NCBI RefSeq assembly: GCF_958979055.1
Contig: NC_084890.1
Coordinates: 24,774,149-24,838,148 of the forward strand
Length of the DNA: 64,000 nucleotides
Reading direction: 5' to 3'
Source: Alnus glutinosa
Taxonomy: Eukaryota; Streptophyta; Magnoliopsida; Fagales; Betulaceae
This document shows, piece after piece, positions 32,718-44,224 of the stretch (positions are counted from its first letter, which is position 1; every line of letters starts with the position of its first letter). The position numbers were made by a program, and so were the translations under genes. The notes beneath the pieces were generated by a model. The model made no database searches. It saw only the letters and a program-made list of their open reading frames with translations, and was not told the DNA's origin.

Positions 32718-34712
32718 CAATACATACCTTCCCAATAAGCTGGAAAAGATCTCGTTCATGAGAGCTTCAAAAGTTGATGGGGTGTTCGTTAACCCAAACG
32801 ACATCACTAGAAATTTATAGTGTCCATGGTGGGTTCTGAATGCAGATTTCTCAATGTTATCGGTTGCCATTCGAATATGATGGTAGCCAGATTTGAGGTC
32901 CAGTTTAGAGAAAATTTGTGCTCCATTGAGCTCATCAAGCAGCCATCAATTACAAGAATTGGAAATTTGTCCTTCACGATGATATGGTTTAAGGCTCAAT
33001 AATCTACACAAAACCTCCAAGAACCATCATGTTTCTTCACTAATAATACCGGTGAGGAGTAAGGGCTTGTACTTGGTTGGACTACCCCAGATTGTAATAA
33101 ACACGATACCATTTTTTCAATATCATTTTTTCGGTAGTAGGGATACCTATAGGGTCTTACATTTGTTGGTCCGCTCCCAAGTGTCAACCAAACTTGATGG
33201 TTGTGGCTTCTTGTAGGGAGTAGTCCTCGTGGTCCTTTAAATAATTCCTCAAACTCGTTCAGGAGGGCCAAAACTTGTTGGTCCGTTGATTTTGGTCCGG
33301 GTTGTTGAGCACCAAGCACAATTGCACGTAAGCCCATCTCAGTATCATCCCTCTTTTGGCAAGGTTGAACGTGGCAAACCCACCCGCACCATTGTTTTTA
33401 TATTCCAACTTGTAACCTTGTAACCATATTAAAACCCATAATAGTCACCTTGTAACCATATTAAGACCCCTGCACACAAGCCCGTGCAACTGAGTTTCTC
33501 CACATTGGCTATTGTGACGTTCATCTTTCCCACGTCTCTGGGATTCAACCCCAGCTACTTGGCGATTTGCGGGTTGAGGAAATTATGTGTGCTCCCCGAA
33601 TCCATCAACACTACCACCTTCAAGTTGCCCAGGTATCCACCTACACGCATAGTTTGCGGGTTCAGCGTTATTGTTAACGCTTGGAGGGATATTATCAGTT
33701 CTTCCCCAAACCAATCGTGTGTGTCATGGCTTTCTTCTTTTGTGCCTTCTTCCTCCTTTGTGTATATTCCTTCGATGACAAATAGTTTTTTACATCGATG
33801 GTCTAGAACGAACTTGTCGTCCCAGTTGAAACATAACCCTTTTGGCTCGACGATCTTGCATCTCTGCTGGTGAGAGGCGGCGGTTAGGAATTGGTTTGGT
33901 GCGAGTCAAATTTGACGAAGGCAACAGTGGAAACGCGTCCCTGGAACCTATGCGTCGGTCTTCATATATTGGAGGTTTCTTCATACTCATATTTCGTGCT
34001 TCATATAGCCTGGCCACCCCGATGGCTTCTGTTCGAGAACTGGGGAGTGAGGCTTGCACCTCCGTTCTTAGAAATCCTTTAAGCCCGCTGACGAAACATC
34101 CCAGTTGATGTCGGTTTGACATTCTTCCAACACGGCTCAGGAGTTGTTCAAATTGCATTTGATACTCCTTAACAGATCCGGTCTATTGTAGCTTTGTGAG
34201 ATCGCCGAAATGGTCTTCGAATACTGTTGAACCTTAACGGATGTGGAGTGCTACCTTTAAGGAGTCCCAAGTTAGGACTTCATCGCTCTCTCAAATTAGT
34301 TGATACCACATTTGAACTTCTCCTTCGAGATGATAAGCCGCCATAAGTATTTTTTTCATGGACCTTGGTTCTTTGAATCTCAAAGAATTATTCTACTCTA
34401 CAAATCCAACTCGTCGGATCATCCTCTTCGTTGTACCTTGGGAAGTCCAACTTGGTCAATTTTGGCGCAGTAGAGCTGGAGGGGTTGTGGAATGGCTTGT
34501 CACGATTTTTGGATGTTGTCTCCAAAAATTTTTCTGCTTCGGGATAAGAAGTTGATTTCTTCCACACTTTTGAAATTCTCGGCCAATGTTTTGGCCTGAT
34601 TTGCATTCTGCTTCATCAGCTTCTCTAGCACAGTTTGGAAGCTGGAAAATTGAGCTTCCAATCGGTCCATAGGTGGATCTGCCATTGGAGACGAACCTAT
34701 CTCTGATACCAA
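32718..34712 (-). pseudogene. Ty3-gypsy retrotransposon fragment, primer site to RT
   Basis: Reading leftward from 34712, a TGGTATCAGAG primer-binding sequence (complement of initiator tRNA-Met, 34700-34710) is followed by a gag-like region (coiled PPMDRLEAQFSSFQTVLEKL, then YNEEDDPTSWI, then GRMSNRHQLGCFVSGLKGFL), a presumed protease region at 33400-33780, and the RT ([60 protein letters not shown]). It stops in the RT at 32718. Many stops and shifts are present. One is TGA right after RFCVDY where CGA (Arg) is usual. No LTR, RNase H or integrase remains. Confidence 0.85.
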
Positions 34713-34978
34713 ATTATTACGTGAACGCGTAACGGATTTAGTAACTTGACCTTCGGGAAGAATAGAAGCAGTTAATGCTCTTATAAACCATGTATAGACG
34801 GTGCCATATTGAGTTGTTGGAAGAAAAATGGGTACCGTGTGTATATATGGTTATAAAGCATGGACGATAGAGACTGAAAAATTGATGTAACAAAATGAAA
34901 AATAATAACTTGGCCAATGTTGTTTGTTATATGACTTATAAATGATAAATCCCCTTAAAACTTACCTTGGCAGCAATC
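34713..34978. repeat. Duplicated module DNA (matches 42980-43440)
   Basis: Segment 34795-34978 (GCCATATTGAGTTGTTGG onward) matches 43277-43445 and is the empty-site version for the hAT MITE at 43025-43276. The 80 bp next to the gypsy primer site may be LTR or host DNA. Confidence 0.65.
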
Positions 34979-36660
34979 TTTTTTTTTTTTTTTTTTGATG
35001 AATAAAAGCTTTCATAGAACAACAAACAATACAACCCTCCAGTTAAAACTGGAACACAATCCAACAAACTTGGATTACATCTACATCACAGACAGCAAAA
35101 CAGGACTGCGGCAAAAACACAACGACCCAAACAATACATACAGCAAACCCACCCAGCAGAAGCTAAATCAGAAGCTCAAAAAGCAGCAACAAAAACAACA
35201 AGACAGCAAGCAAAACAAGCTAAAAAAAAACAGAGGCTAGCTGTTAATATTCCACCGGCCAACTCATACTACAGCATGGTCCCGCAAGTTGGACAAAATC
35301 CCATTTGCTATCAACTTCTAACACAATCCCTCTAAGCATTTCAGTTGAAGACTGTTGGTGGAAACCAACACAAAGGAACTAGGACTAGAAACCCTCTACT
35401 CCTCAACACCAGAATAGATCCGTATCACCAAAGTCAGCAACCCAGCATCAATTGACAGCAACTAATCCGTTCCAGCCCCACTTGAAGGCAGCATCATATG
35501 TAAATTCCACCTATGCACAAGAGGTATGTGGTTGGACAGATTTTTAAACCTTCCTTTGGCCAAGATTTGAGACCTAACCTCCCACAAAATACTAGCCACA
35601 ATAACCTCTTCAGATTTGGGGGTATTCCCATGTTGGAGATTATTTCTATGTCTCCAAAGATGATAAATCACAGCCCCAAAACATAACTTCCCCAAGCAAG
35701 CCTTAAGATTCTTTCCATTTAGCATAACAATGCCCCAATCAATAACATCCTCCCAAAAAATAGGAATATTCTCAAAGAGACAATCAGCCATCACTGACCT
35801 CCATATTCTCTTGCTAAAACTACAACTAAAAAAGAGGTGATCCCGAGACTCCATCCCACCATGGCAGAATAAGCAATTAACATCACTCGTATACCCCGAG
35901 CAGACCATCTTCTGTTTAGTGACTAGAGCATCCCTGCAAGCCAACCAACAAAGAAAGGAATGCTTTGGAATGGCTAAGGAAAACTACACCAACTTCCACC
36001 AAGAAACTTTCGGGAGCTTTAACCTCAATCTATCCCAGGTTTCAGCACAAGAAAAGGTTCCCTTTTTTGATAAATAAAGAGGAGTATCTTCACCCCCAAT
36101 CTGGATCCCTGGCAGTTTGCTTTGAATTTCCACCAAAGCCTCTGATCTAACCCCCTGCCAAAACTAGTCTCCATTAAGAATAATGGAGGAGAGCTTAATA
36201 TTAGTATGGAAACCTGAATCATAAATCACCCTAAATCCATAGTGATCACACAAATATCCAACAGGGTGCCAATGATCATGCCAAAGGAAAATTTTGCTCC
36301 CATCTCCAACTTGAAACCGGATGAAAGTCTTGGCAACATCCCTAAGCTGTAGAAGCTTTTTCCAGCTCCAAGAACAAGTCTTAGGGATAGGAAGTTGCCA
36401 CAAACTCCTACCCTTCAGCCAATTTGCTTCAATCCAAGCTACCCAAAGAGAACCATCCTTGGCAAACAGGTTCCAAATGTGATTTAACATTGAGACTTGA
36501 TTCCAAAGATCAAGCCTCCTAATCCCTAAGCCACCTTCCTTCTTAGGAACACAAAGCCTTTCCCAAGAAACCTTTGCTTGGGCTCGAACATCGCCACCGC
36601 TCCAAAGAAAACGGTTAAATTTCTGCTCTAAAAGGTAGATAATATAATACTTTCTAGGTA
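34979..36660 (-). mobile_element. 5'-truncated L1-type LINE with RT C-terminus and zf-RVT domain
   Basis: A T run at 34979-34996 is the poly(A) tail of a minus-strand insertion. Reading leftward from 36660 the translation starts in the C-terminal RT region (KFNRFLWSGGD, then KVSWERLCVPKKEGGLGIRR), passes RFQVGDGSKIFLWHDHWHP and reaches the zinc-binding zf-RVT domain (NCLFCHGGMESRDHLFFSCS, FSKRIW) at 35462-35944. At least two frame breaks lie between 35950 and 36160. The related module at about 43447 reads CAATCTAGCTAGCCAGAGG without this DNA, which confirms insertion. Confidence 0.85.
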
Positions 36661-36725
36661 CATAGCCGGAGGAAGTGGGAGAACAAAGCTTGTGGCCCTG
36701 CCCATCAAAGTTACGTACGTACCTA

Positions 36726-36742
36726 GGGGGGGGGGGGGGGGG
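36726..36742 (+). repeat. Poly-G tract, 17 G
   Basis: Seventeen G residues after ACCTA. The related site at about 43525 lacks the run. Confidence 0.95.
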
Positions 36743-37754
36743 CTAACATGCCAGATAGTAAATAACATAGTAATGAATGGCAATAGTCAATAGAACTTGC
36801 AGAGAACTTAATAGATGCTATAAATGTGCCGTTTGGTAGCATTTAGGTAAAGAGAAATCCACAAGTACATTACGGCCACGTTTAGTACGTAAAATAAATA
36901 TTTTATTAGAAAAAAAATAGTTATTATTAAAAACGAAGAAAGATAGAATAGAATAATTATTTTAATTTCTTAATTTGATGATAACATATATACCACAATT
37001 GGAATTGAGCCAATTTTTTTTTTTTTTTTTTCAAAAAAAAAAAAGTCATAGAATTTTTTATTTTTCTAAAAAACTATAATCTTTAATAATAATAATAATA
37101 AAACTAAAAATTATGCAGGAATTTCGCTCTGGCGGGTCTTTACAATATCCGTAGCAGCATTTGTAAAATGCAGATATTACTTTTAGATATCCGCATCTAC
37201 ATCATGTTTTTACTAACCACGTCCGCGCGGTTGTCACTTAGGTAGTAATTTGAGGGTATATGTTAAGAGTGTACATGTAGATATCCGCACGGTTATTTGC
37301 GATATGCACACTTACAAAATGCGGATATCACTTTTAGATATCCGCTTCACCATCTTTATTTACTATCAGCATCTACGCTCTTATTGCGGTTATTAAGTGC
37401 GGTTATTATCCAATATTCGTAAATAGGTAATGAGCATATTTTAGAGGCATTTAAAAATAATTTTGACTGAATTTTATTCTTGTGGGCTTGTTTTGAAAAT
37501 ATAATGCAACACCAAAAATATGTAGAACTGAGAAAAAAAAGGAGATGATGGATATATACAACCTCAAAGGCTCAAACACCCTTATATATCTTTTTATTAT
37601 TATTATTATTATTATTTATCAAGAATTCAATGAGCATAACAATCAACCCATCAAACATTAAAAAAAATTAAAAAAAAAAAACATAAATTACAAATTCATT
37701 TTTTTTAATCAACAATTCAATGAGCATAATAATCAAGCCAACAAACATAAACTA

Positions 37755-37801
<47 letters not shown>

Positions 37802-38264
37802 AATTACAAATTTAAAATAAAGAAAATTATTACAAATTCATAACATTAAAAACAGAAATTGTCTAAATATTAAACATTCATAAGTGAAATATATATAAAA
37901 ATATATATTAGATTTAAAGGGTATGCGGATGCCCCGCATCTGCTACCCTCAAACCGCTATCCACAAGTGCTGTGAATAGTTGTTTTTACTATTCACATCC
38001 ACTAGGTATGGATAACAAATCCATGCGGTTAATATTCACCCGCGTATTCACCGCAAATAATGAAAACTTAAAAAAAAAAAAAAAAAAGAACCGAAGAAAA
38101 GGGTGCCGAGAGGCCAGCTACAATCCTCCGAAAACACCAAACCGGCAAATACAATTCAACCACACAGCACGTACAACTACAAAACAAAACAACCCACTTC
38201 TCATGCATTTCTCTCTTTCACTGGTCTGTCAAATGTTGTCCGGCATGATAACAAAAGCTTAGTT
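36743..38264. repeat. Repeat-rich intergenic DNA with GCGGATAT boxes
   Basis: No gene. Between about 37110 and 38060 the boxes GCGGATAT/ATATCCGC and GCGGTTATT recur in both directions, which suggests an old, degraded hAT-type element, but I cannot set its ends. A and T homopolymers occur at 37019-37042 and 37760-37799, an ATT repeat at 37595-37618, and a local repeat of CAATTCAATGAGCATAA at 37625 and 37712. Confidence 0.55.
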
Positions 38265-39809
38265 TTAGTTGGTGCTTAGTATGGCAGTTGCATGGTCCTG
38301 CACCACTTTCCAAGCCATGATAACGTGGCGTTCCTCCACAAGAGTCGCGCCGACCGCAAATCGTATGAAGTACACATTCCCAACCATTGCATGGGTCATG
38401 TAAACGCGGCCTGACATGTTAATCGACTCCAATAACTTCTGGTTAACCTCATTTAAACTTTCTTCTTCTACGTCCACCTTCTTCTTCTCATCAACGTTAC
38501 CATTTTTGTGCCCTGCCTTTGGCCTACCCATTGCTATTGGCGAAACCCTAAAACAAACCATAGCAAAATATCTAGGGACCACGATTTCAAACCTCTTGTC
38601 CACTGCTACAAGCCCTTCAAAAAGCTTGGCCATTTCAACATGACTTCTAATGAAGTTCCTAAGGTTAGCCACACCATAGCTTCTGAGCACAAACCAGAGT
38701 TTCAAGGCTCGGAATCTTCGGCTTAGGGCTATCTGCCAGTCTTTATAATCCACCACTTGCCTTGAATCGGTGGCTTTATTCCTCAAGTACTCAGGGTTGG
38801 TTGAGAGTGATTTTACCAAGGCACTCGGATCTTTTACCCAAAGGCAGCAACAATCTAAAGTGGATAAGAACCATTTATGCGCATTGACACTAAATGAGTT
38901 CGCACCCTCAACACCGTCCATGAAATGCCGGAACTCCGGACAAATGCATGCATTTCCGGCATAAGCAGCATCCACATGGACCCATATGCCATAATCTTTT
39001 GCCACGTTGCATAACGGCCCCAATGGATCAACGGCAGCTGTGGAAGTAGTTCCCACAGTGGCGCAGAGAAACAATGGGACCAACCCTGCTTCAATATCTT
39101 TGCGAATTTCGGATTGTAGTGAGTCTGGTGAGAGCGCAAATGATGTTGACTTTGTGGTTTTGATGGCTCTGAAATTATTCGGGTTGATTCCGGCTATTTT
39201 TGCTGCTTTTTGGAGTGCACTGTGCGTTTGGTCGGAACCATAAACCACCAGCTTTCCCATGTTATCTCTCCCGATTCGGCATAGCATTTGATCCCTCGCA
39301 GCAACGAGTGTGCACAATATGGCCTCACAAGTGGTCCCTTGTAGCACACCCCCGCCATTGCCGGAGAAAAGGAAGGACTTGGGCAGCTTGAGCATCTCTC
39401 CAAGCCAATCCACGACTATTGTCTCCAGTTCGGTCGCGGCTGGAGATGAAATCCAGTTGAATCCGACTACATTGAATCCGGTACTAAGCATCTCGCCTAG
39501 AAACCCTGCAATGCTACTAGAACATGGGAAGTAGGCGAAGAAGTTTGGGCTTTGCCAATGTGTTATACCAGGAATTATATGCTCCTGCACGTCTTGGAGG
39601 ATGGTTTCAATGGGCTCTGGATTATATGGGGTGGACTCCGGCAACCGTTTCCGGAGATAGCCTGGTTCCACTTGGCTTCGAACAGGGTATTTCTCAACAT
39701 TCGCATAGTAATCAGCGAGGAAGTCTATCATCATGTGCCCTTGCCGCCTGAACTCCTCAGGGTCTAGTGGATTGTTCTTAAAGACAGAAAAGAAATTTAG
39801 GTTACCCAT
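38265..39809 (-). CDS. TYDC: Tyrosine decarboxylase (group II PLP-dependent aromatic amino acid decarboxylase)
   Basis: This intact, intronless gene of 514 residues is expected to turn L-tyrosine (and perhaps L-DOPA) into tyramine plus CO2 in the cytosol. The PLP-binding lysine is Lys312 in [14 protein letters not shown] at about 278-285 holds the Asp that contacts the cofactor nitrogen. The catalytic-loop residue is Tyr341 (NPEYLRNK), as in true decarboxylases, whereas plant aldehyde synthases have Phe there. Ser363 (IALSRRF) is the residue that in this family goes with phenolic substrates, whereas tryptophan decarboxylases have Gly. The ATG at 39807-39809 is chosen because the frame upstream has only a GTG and because the pseudogene at 8716-9634 begins at the same ATG. 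A TATA box lies about 120 bp upstream. Tyrosine preference is inferred from two residues only. Confidence 0.93.
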   Translation of the reverse strand: MGNLNFFSVFKNNPLDPEEFRRQGHMMIDFLADYYANVEKYPVRSQVEPGYLRKRLPESTPYNPEPIETILQDVQEHIIPGITHWQSPNFFAYFPCSSSIAGFLGEMLSTGFNVVGFNWISSPAATELETIVVDWLGEMLKLPKSFLFSGNGGGVLQGTTCEAILCTLVAARDQMLCRIGRDNMGKLVVYGSDQTHSALQKAAKIAGINPNNFRAIKTTKSTSFALSPDSLQSEIRKDIEAGLVPLFLCATVGTTSTAAVDPLGPLCNVAKDYGIWVHVDAAYAGNACICPEFRHFMDGVEGANSFSVNAHKWFLSTLDCCCLWVKDPSALVKSLSTNPEYLRNKATDSRQVVDYKDWQIALSRRFRALKLWFVLRSYGVANLRNFIRSHVEMAKLFEGLVAVDKRFEIVVPRYFAMVCFRVSPIAMGRPKAGHKNGNVDEKKKVDVEEESLNEVNQKLLESINMSGRVYMTHAMVGNVYFIRFAVGATLVEERHVIMAWKVVQDHATAILSTN

Positions 39810-39930
39810 TTTTGGCACCTAGAAAAGAAATGGTTCTAGCTTCACAAGGGAGAGTTAGTAGTTTGGGAAAGAAACTAGTAATTATGGAGTAAGTATTGGC
39901 TAGTTGATGAGATAAAATGAAGTGAATGAA

Positions 39931-39942
39931 TACTTTATATAG
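39931..39942 (-). promoter_or_regulatory. Probable TATA box of the intact TYDC gene
   Basis: CTATATAAAGTA on the minus strand, about 120 bp upstream of the ATG, at the same place in the pseudogene (9752-9763) and the 5' scrap (43945-43956). Confidence 0.6.
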
Positions 39943-39967
39943 AATATTAGTGCTGCCACCTTTGTAC

Positions 39968-39969
<2 letters not shown>

Positions 39970-40007
<38 letters not shown>

Positions 40008-40111
40008 TATTATTTACATGTCCACACAAGAGGAGAAGGGAAATTCGAACTAATAATCTCCGCTTCATGATGCGTGATTCCCAGCTGATTGAACTACCCC
40101 TTGAAGACACA
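39970..40111 (-). mobile_element. tRNA-derived SINE upstream of TYDC
   Basis: On the minus strand the element reads AAGGGGTAGTTCAATCAGCT (A box), AATCACGCATCATGAAG, then TTAGTTCGAATTTCCC (B box), CTCTTGTGTGGACATGT and an A tail (the T run at 39970-40005). TTTGTACAG (39961-39969) and TTTGTACGG (40112-40120) are the target duplication with one change. The pseudogene upstream region lacks it. It lies about 160 bp upstream of the start codon, just beyond the TATA box. Confidence 0.85.
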
Positions 40112-40515
40112 TTTGTACGGTTCTTGTTTTAATATGACATTAATGTTCCGTTTGTTTCGACATTTTATTATTTCCGTTGTAAAATGATTTCAGGGAAGTC
40201 ATTTTTCTGAAAAATATTTTTTACCGAAAGCATTTTTCGATGTTTGGCGCATATGAAAAATTACAAATATCTTTTATATTTTTATTCAAAATATATAAAT
40301 ATTCATGTAAAATAATATAAAAATTACCGGTGACGAGATTCCGTCACTAACCAACAGGATTCTGGCTATTATAGCCAAAATTTGAGATAAAGGCCGGAAT
40401 CTGGACAATCTGAGTTAACCGGATTCTGACGAAAGTGGCCGGATTCTAGCAAAAGTGACCGAATTCCTGCCAAAACTGCCGAAATCCGACACAAAACGGC
40501 CGGACTCCGGCCTAC

Positions 40516-41331
40516 CACTAGAAAAAATGCTGCAATTCACCGCGTGTCTACAGTAGCAATTACTGTAGCCACGCGGCCAACTAGCCACGTGTCTTGATGA
40601 CATGTGGCAGGTTGCATTTGAGAAACAAGTGGCCATGTGTATTTGGGCCGCGTGTATTTTTTACATGTGGCCAACTGTTTCTAATTTCCCCCTCCCCTTT
40701 AACTTTTAATTTTCCCCTTTTCTTTTTTCCATTTCCCCCCTTTATCTTTTCATTTCCTCCTCTCTATTTTTTACACGTTTGGCCTTTTCCTTCTTCTCTT
40801 TTTTTCTTCTTTTTTCTTCCTTCTTCCCCTTTTTCCCTTGCACAGACGCCTGGCCTTTTCCTTCTTCTCTTTTTTTCTTCTTTTTTCTTCCTTCTTCCCC
40901 TTTGTCCTTTGCACAAACGCCTTTTCCTTCTTCTCTTTTTTTCTTCTGTTTTCTTCCTTCTTCCCCTTTTTCTCTTGCACAGACGCCTTTCCTTCTTCTC
41001 TGATTTTTTTTTTTTTTTTTCTTCTGTTTCTTTGAGTTCTCTGATCTGAAAGTTTGTGATTTTTGGTTTTTGTTGTTGATTTTTTATGATTGTTGGTGAT
41101 TTTTTGGTATTTTGTTGGAGATTTTTTGGCGTTTTGATGGTATTTTTTGGTAATGTGGTTGATGGAGTATTAATTTTGGGGGATTTTCTGGATCGGATTT
41201 CATGGGGAAGTTTTGTAGAGATTTCGCCGGCTTTGCAGAAATTTCCGGCGAGGGAAATTAAAAAACAAAATTTACAAAAAATGTTTCTGGCGAAAAAAAA
41301 AAAAAAAAAGGGATTCTGTTCTTCTTCCCTA

Positions 41332-41362
<31 letters not shown>

Positions 41363-41691
41363 TGAAGCAATTAGCCATGTGTATTTAGTACACGCGGTTG
41401 ATTGTTTGCCGTGTGTACTTCAATACACGTGGCCAAGTGGCCACGAGTATTTAAGTACACGTGACAAACAGTCAGCCGCGTGTACTAAATACACGTGGCT
41501 AACTGTCAGCTGCATGTACCATAATACTCGTGACATAGTGGCCACGTGTATTGTGGTACACGTGGCAAAATGTGGATTTAGTAATACCCGGATTTAACAC
41601 GAGTCGCACACGTGGCAAACTGTTCGCCACGTGTACTGTGTCCGTACACGTGGCGAAATGCAAGTGGCAAAATACTATTTTTTTTGTAGTG
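40516..41691. mobile_element. Non-autonomous CACTA element, same family as element A
   Basis: The left end is CACTAGAAAAAATGCTG and the right end is TTTTTTTTGTAGTG, with TAC on both sides (40513-40515 and 41692-41694). Its first 60 bp and last 40 bp align with those of element A, including the GCGTGTCTACAGTA box. Subterminal CACGTG boxes fill 40560-40680 and 41375-41660. The 1.2-kb element has no transposase. Its interior is a pyrimidine-rich tandem repeat and a 250-bp segment (41040-41290) that looks like captured host 5' UTR-type DNA. Confidence 0.87.
40775..41010. repeat. Pyrimidine-rich tandem repeat, unit about 66-71 bp, about 3.4 copies
   Basis: Units begin ACGCCTGGCCTTTTCCTTC or close to it and end TTGCACAG. 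Starts are near 40775, 40847, 40917 and 40982. The strongly one-sided C/T content opens long spurious frames on both strands. Confidence 0.85.
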
Positions 41692-42178
41692 TACTGGCCG
41701 GAATCCTGCCAAAACCGCTGGAATCCGGCCGTTCTGGCCCGATCCGGCCGGCCAGGCATTCTGGCCAGATTCGGCCAGTCGGCCGGAATACGGTCTTTTC
41801 TGGCCAGATTCCTGCTAGATGGCCGGAATATGACTAGTTTGGTCGCTGGAATCTAGACTGACCGGATTCCATCGCCGGATTCTGGCGACATTGACCGGAT
41901 GTTGTCGGATTTTAGTGCCAATAAGATTTCGGTGATGGCCGACTGCTTGAACGTGAAGGTTGACTGTATCGTTTAAAATGGGTCGAATACGTCTGGCGTC
42001 TTCAGAAAATGATTTACGCTTTTAAAACGCGTAAATCATTTTTCAAAATTTACTAAGCATTTTTTGTCAAACAGAAATCATTTTTCGGTTGACTATTATT
42101 TTCGCCTCTATCAAACACTGAAAAATATTAAAATCATTTTCTAGAAATCATTTTTACGCCAAAACAAATGGAACATAA

Positions 42179-43024
42179 AAATAAAAATAAAAAAGAAATC
42201 AGAATCTAGACGGCCGACTTTATATGATTCCAAGCCAAGTGATCAAACCAGGATACTTGTGCAACAAACGTGAAGCACAAAGTTAAAACAATTAGAACTA
42301 TATATATATTAAGTAATATGTATTATAATTCTCTACCTTATATTACAAAAAAAAAAAAAAAAAAAAAGATGAAGAAGAAGAAAGAATTATTACCGCATAT
42401 ATATATATATAAATGAAGTAAGAAGAAAATCTATCAATTATATATCTCAATCATTTCACATGTCAAAAAGAAAGTGATCGAATAAGTTGAGAGAAAAAGT
42501 GATCGAATATATCGCAATCTTTTGACGAGACATGAGTTGGGACCAGGGGGGCCCTGGTTTTACGAGCCCCAAAAAACTTTTCCAAATATTTTTTGTAAAA
42601 GAAAAAATTTAAAATTTTAGTCATAATTTTTTATATTTTTTTAGTTTTGTCCTTTAAATTTTTTTATTTTTTATTTTTTAAAATTTGACCCCATATTCAC
42701 GGGACTGGATCCGCCGCTGGTTCACGTACAAGTTATTCCATTTCTGCGTGCCAAATCACAGAAAAATATTCTATAAAAATAGTTATTCCATTTATGCATA
42801 CCAAACATGTGTTTGTTGTTTTGGGACCATCGGATCACGTACAGATCACAAGACATTTCACTTTTTCAAACGTTGTTTTAATTAAGGCTTAAAAAACACA
42901 TGTTACGTTTCTTTTTCAAGATATATATGTATTCTTGGTAGCATGATGATAAGACGTTACTGTTATTTAACATGGACTTTAATGCATGCTGCTATTATTA
43001 AATCATATTAAACAGTGCCACATT
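42179..43024. repeat. Duplicated TYDC upstream DNA (matches 10408-10450, 12670-12735, 13500-13730)
   Basis: Segment 42190-42540 matches upstream DNA of the TYDC pseudogene, beginning with CAGAATCTAGACGGCCGAC. No gene. The part at 42540-43010 has short frames only. Confidence 0.7.
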
Positions 43025-43276
43025 TAGGAGTGTAAAACGAGCTGATTGAGTTGAGCTACTCGTGGATCTACTCGAAATTAATTCGATCAAATTCGACTTG
43101 TACTCGAACCAATATGATCGAGTTCAAGTTCGCATAAGGTTTACCCCTTGGTCATGAGCCAAACTCGAGCACATAAATGTGGCTCGTCACAAGTTCAAAC
43201 TCGAGCTCAAGAAAAACTCAAACGAGCCGGGCTCGAACAACACTATTTGCCTAAGCTCATCTCGTATACATCCCTA
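43025..43276. mobile_element. hAT-type MITE, 252 bp, 8-bp duplication
   Basis: GCCACATT flanks it (43017-43024 and 43277-43284). The ends are TAGGAGTGTAAAACGAG and, inward from the right, TAGGGATGTATACGAG. The interior is rich in GAGCTCGA/TCGAGCTC-like boxes. The related site at about 34796 (GCCATATTGAGTTG) has no insert. Confidence 0.87.
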
Positions 43277-43566
43277 GCCACATTGAGTTGCTGGAAGAAA
43301 AATTGGTACCAAGTGTATGGTTATAAAATAGCATATATATTTATTAGAGGACAGAGACGGAAATATTGATGTAACAAAATATGTACGAACGTGTTATTTG
43401 TTATATGACCTATAAATCCCGTTAAAACTTACCTTGGCAACAATCTAGCTAGCCAGAGGAAGTTTGAGAACAAACAACACGTATGAGCTGAAGCTTGTGG
43501 CCCTGCACATCAAAGTTACGTACGTCATATATTAAATAGAGAAATGCTAAAGCTCCTTCTAGCGTT

Positions 43567-43695
43567 CTTCTAGTGTCCCTTTAGATGACATGGATTATAT
43601 TTAATAAAAAAAAATTATCTCAAAATGTGACCAACGAAATATAATTTTTTGAACAAAAAAAATTAAATCCACGTCATCTAGAAGGACACCAGAAC
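43567..43695. mobile_element. Small MITE with inverted ends of about 27 bp
   Basis: The left end TTCTAGTGTCCCTTTAGATG and the right end (inward) TTCTGGTGTCCTTCTAGATG are inverted repeats around an AT-rich core. It directly abuts the TYDC 5' scrap. Target duplication not resolved. Confidence 0.6.
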
Positions 43696-43821
43696 AAGGT
43701 ATTTCTCAACATTCACACAGTAATCAGCTAGGAAGTCTATCATAATGTGCCCTTGCCGCCTAAACTCTTCAGGGTCTAGTGGATTGTTCTTAAAGATAGA
43801 AAAGAAATTTAGGCTACCCAT
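43692..43821 (-). pseudogene. 5' scrap of a third TYDC copy
   Basis: The minus-strand translation from ATG 43819-43821 gives [20 protein letters not shown] and [14 protein letters not shown], matching residues 3-45 or so of the intact TYDC. The upstream 400 bp also match TYDC promoter DNA, including the TATA region. The gene is cut off by the MITE at its 3' side. It cannot encode an enzyme and marks the third module. Confidence 0.9.
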
Positions 43822-43934
43822 TTTCGGGAACTAGAAAAGAAATGGTTCTAGCTTCACAAGGGAGAGTTAGTAGTGTGGGAAAGAAACTAGTAATTATGGA
43901 GTAACTATTGGCTAGTTGATGAGATCAAATGAAG

Positions 43935-44207
43935 CGAATGAATAGTTTATATAGAGGCCCAGAAAGCTCGGAGAGAGCTGCTCAACCTAGTTCATAAAAA
44001 TGCCAAGTGGTTTTTTACGTACGTTTTTTTTTTTTTTTTTTTTTATTGCAATAGCAAAGTTAGAAGAGTAAATACATTTTTAATAAAATTTATTCCAACT
44101 ATCTAGTCCTTACAATTAAAATAAATAGGTACTTTTCACATATAAAATAACATATGAAATTTTTATAGAATAACTTGAAAGAGCTCTCTCCAAACTTTAC
44201 AGCCTTT
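43935..44207. mobile_element. Left part of long-arm foldback MITE split by CACTA element B
   Basis: Matches 9750-10010. The sequence continues across the CACTA insertion at 53691-53790: the uninterrupted relative reads TAGCCTTTATATAAAATA at 10005-10022. Confidence 0.75.
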
Positions 44208-44224
44208 CACTACAAAAAAAAACG

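Larger units (their letters stand above)
40144..42175. mobile_element. PIF/Harbinger-like element carrying a nested CACTA copy
   Basis: The ends are TGTTCCGTTTGTTTCG and, inward from the right, TGTTCCATTTGTTTTGG. TAA flanks both sides (40141-40143 and 42176-42178). Empty sites are visible at about 10357 and 12608, where GACATTAAAAAT reads through. Inner arms contain AAATGATTT-type inverted repeats, and the middle has a degenerate series of CCGGAATCCGGC-like units (40390-40515 and 41695-41900). No transposase frame is seen. About 1.2 kb of it is the nested CACTA element. Confidence 0.82.

Noticed and set aside
39810-39818. Upstream GTG start for TYDC adding three residues
   Set aside because: Plant nuclear genes rarely start at GTG, and the ATG at 39807-39809 is shared with both other TYDC copies.
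40594-41378. Frames of 100-204 codons with Lys/Arg/Glu or Phe/Ser/Pro bias
   Set aside because: They come from the pyrimidine-rich tandem repeat in the nested CACTA element. Both strands are open for compositional reasons.
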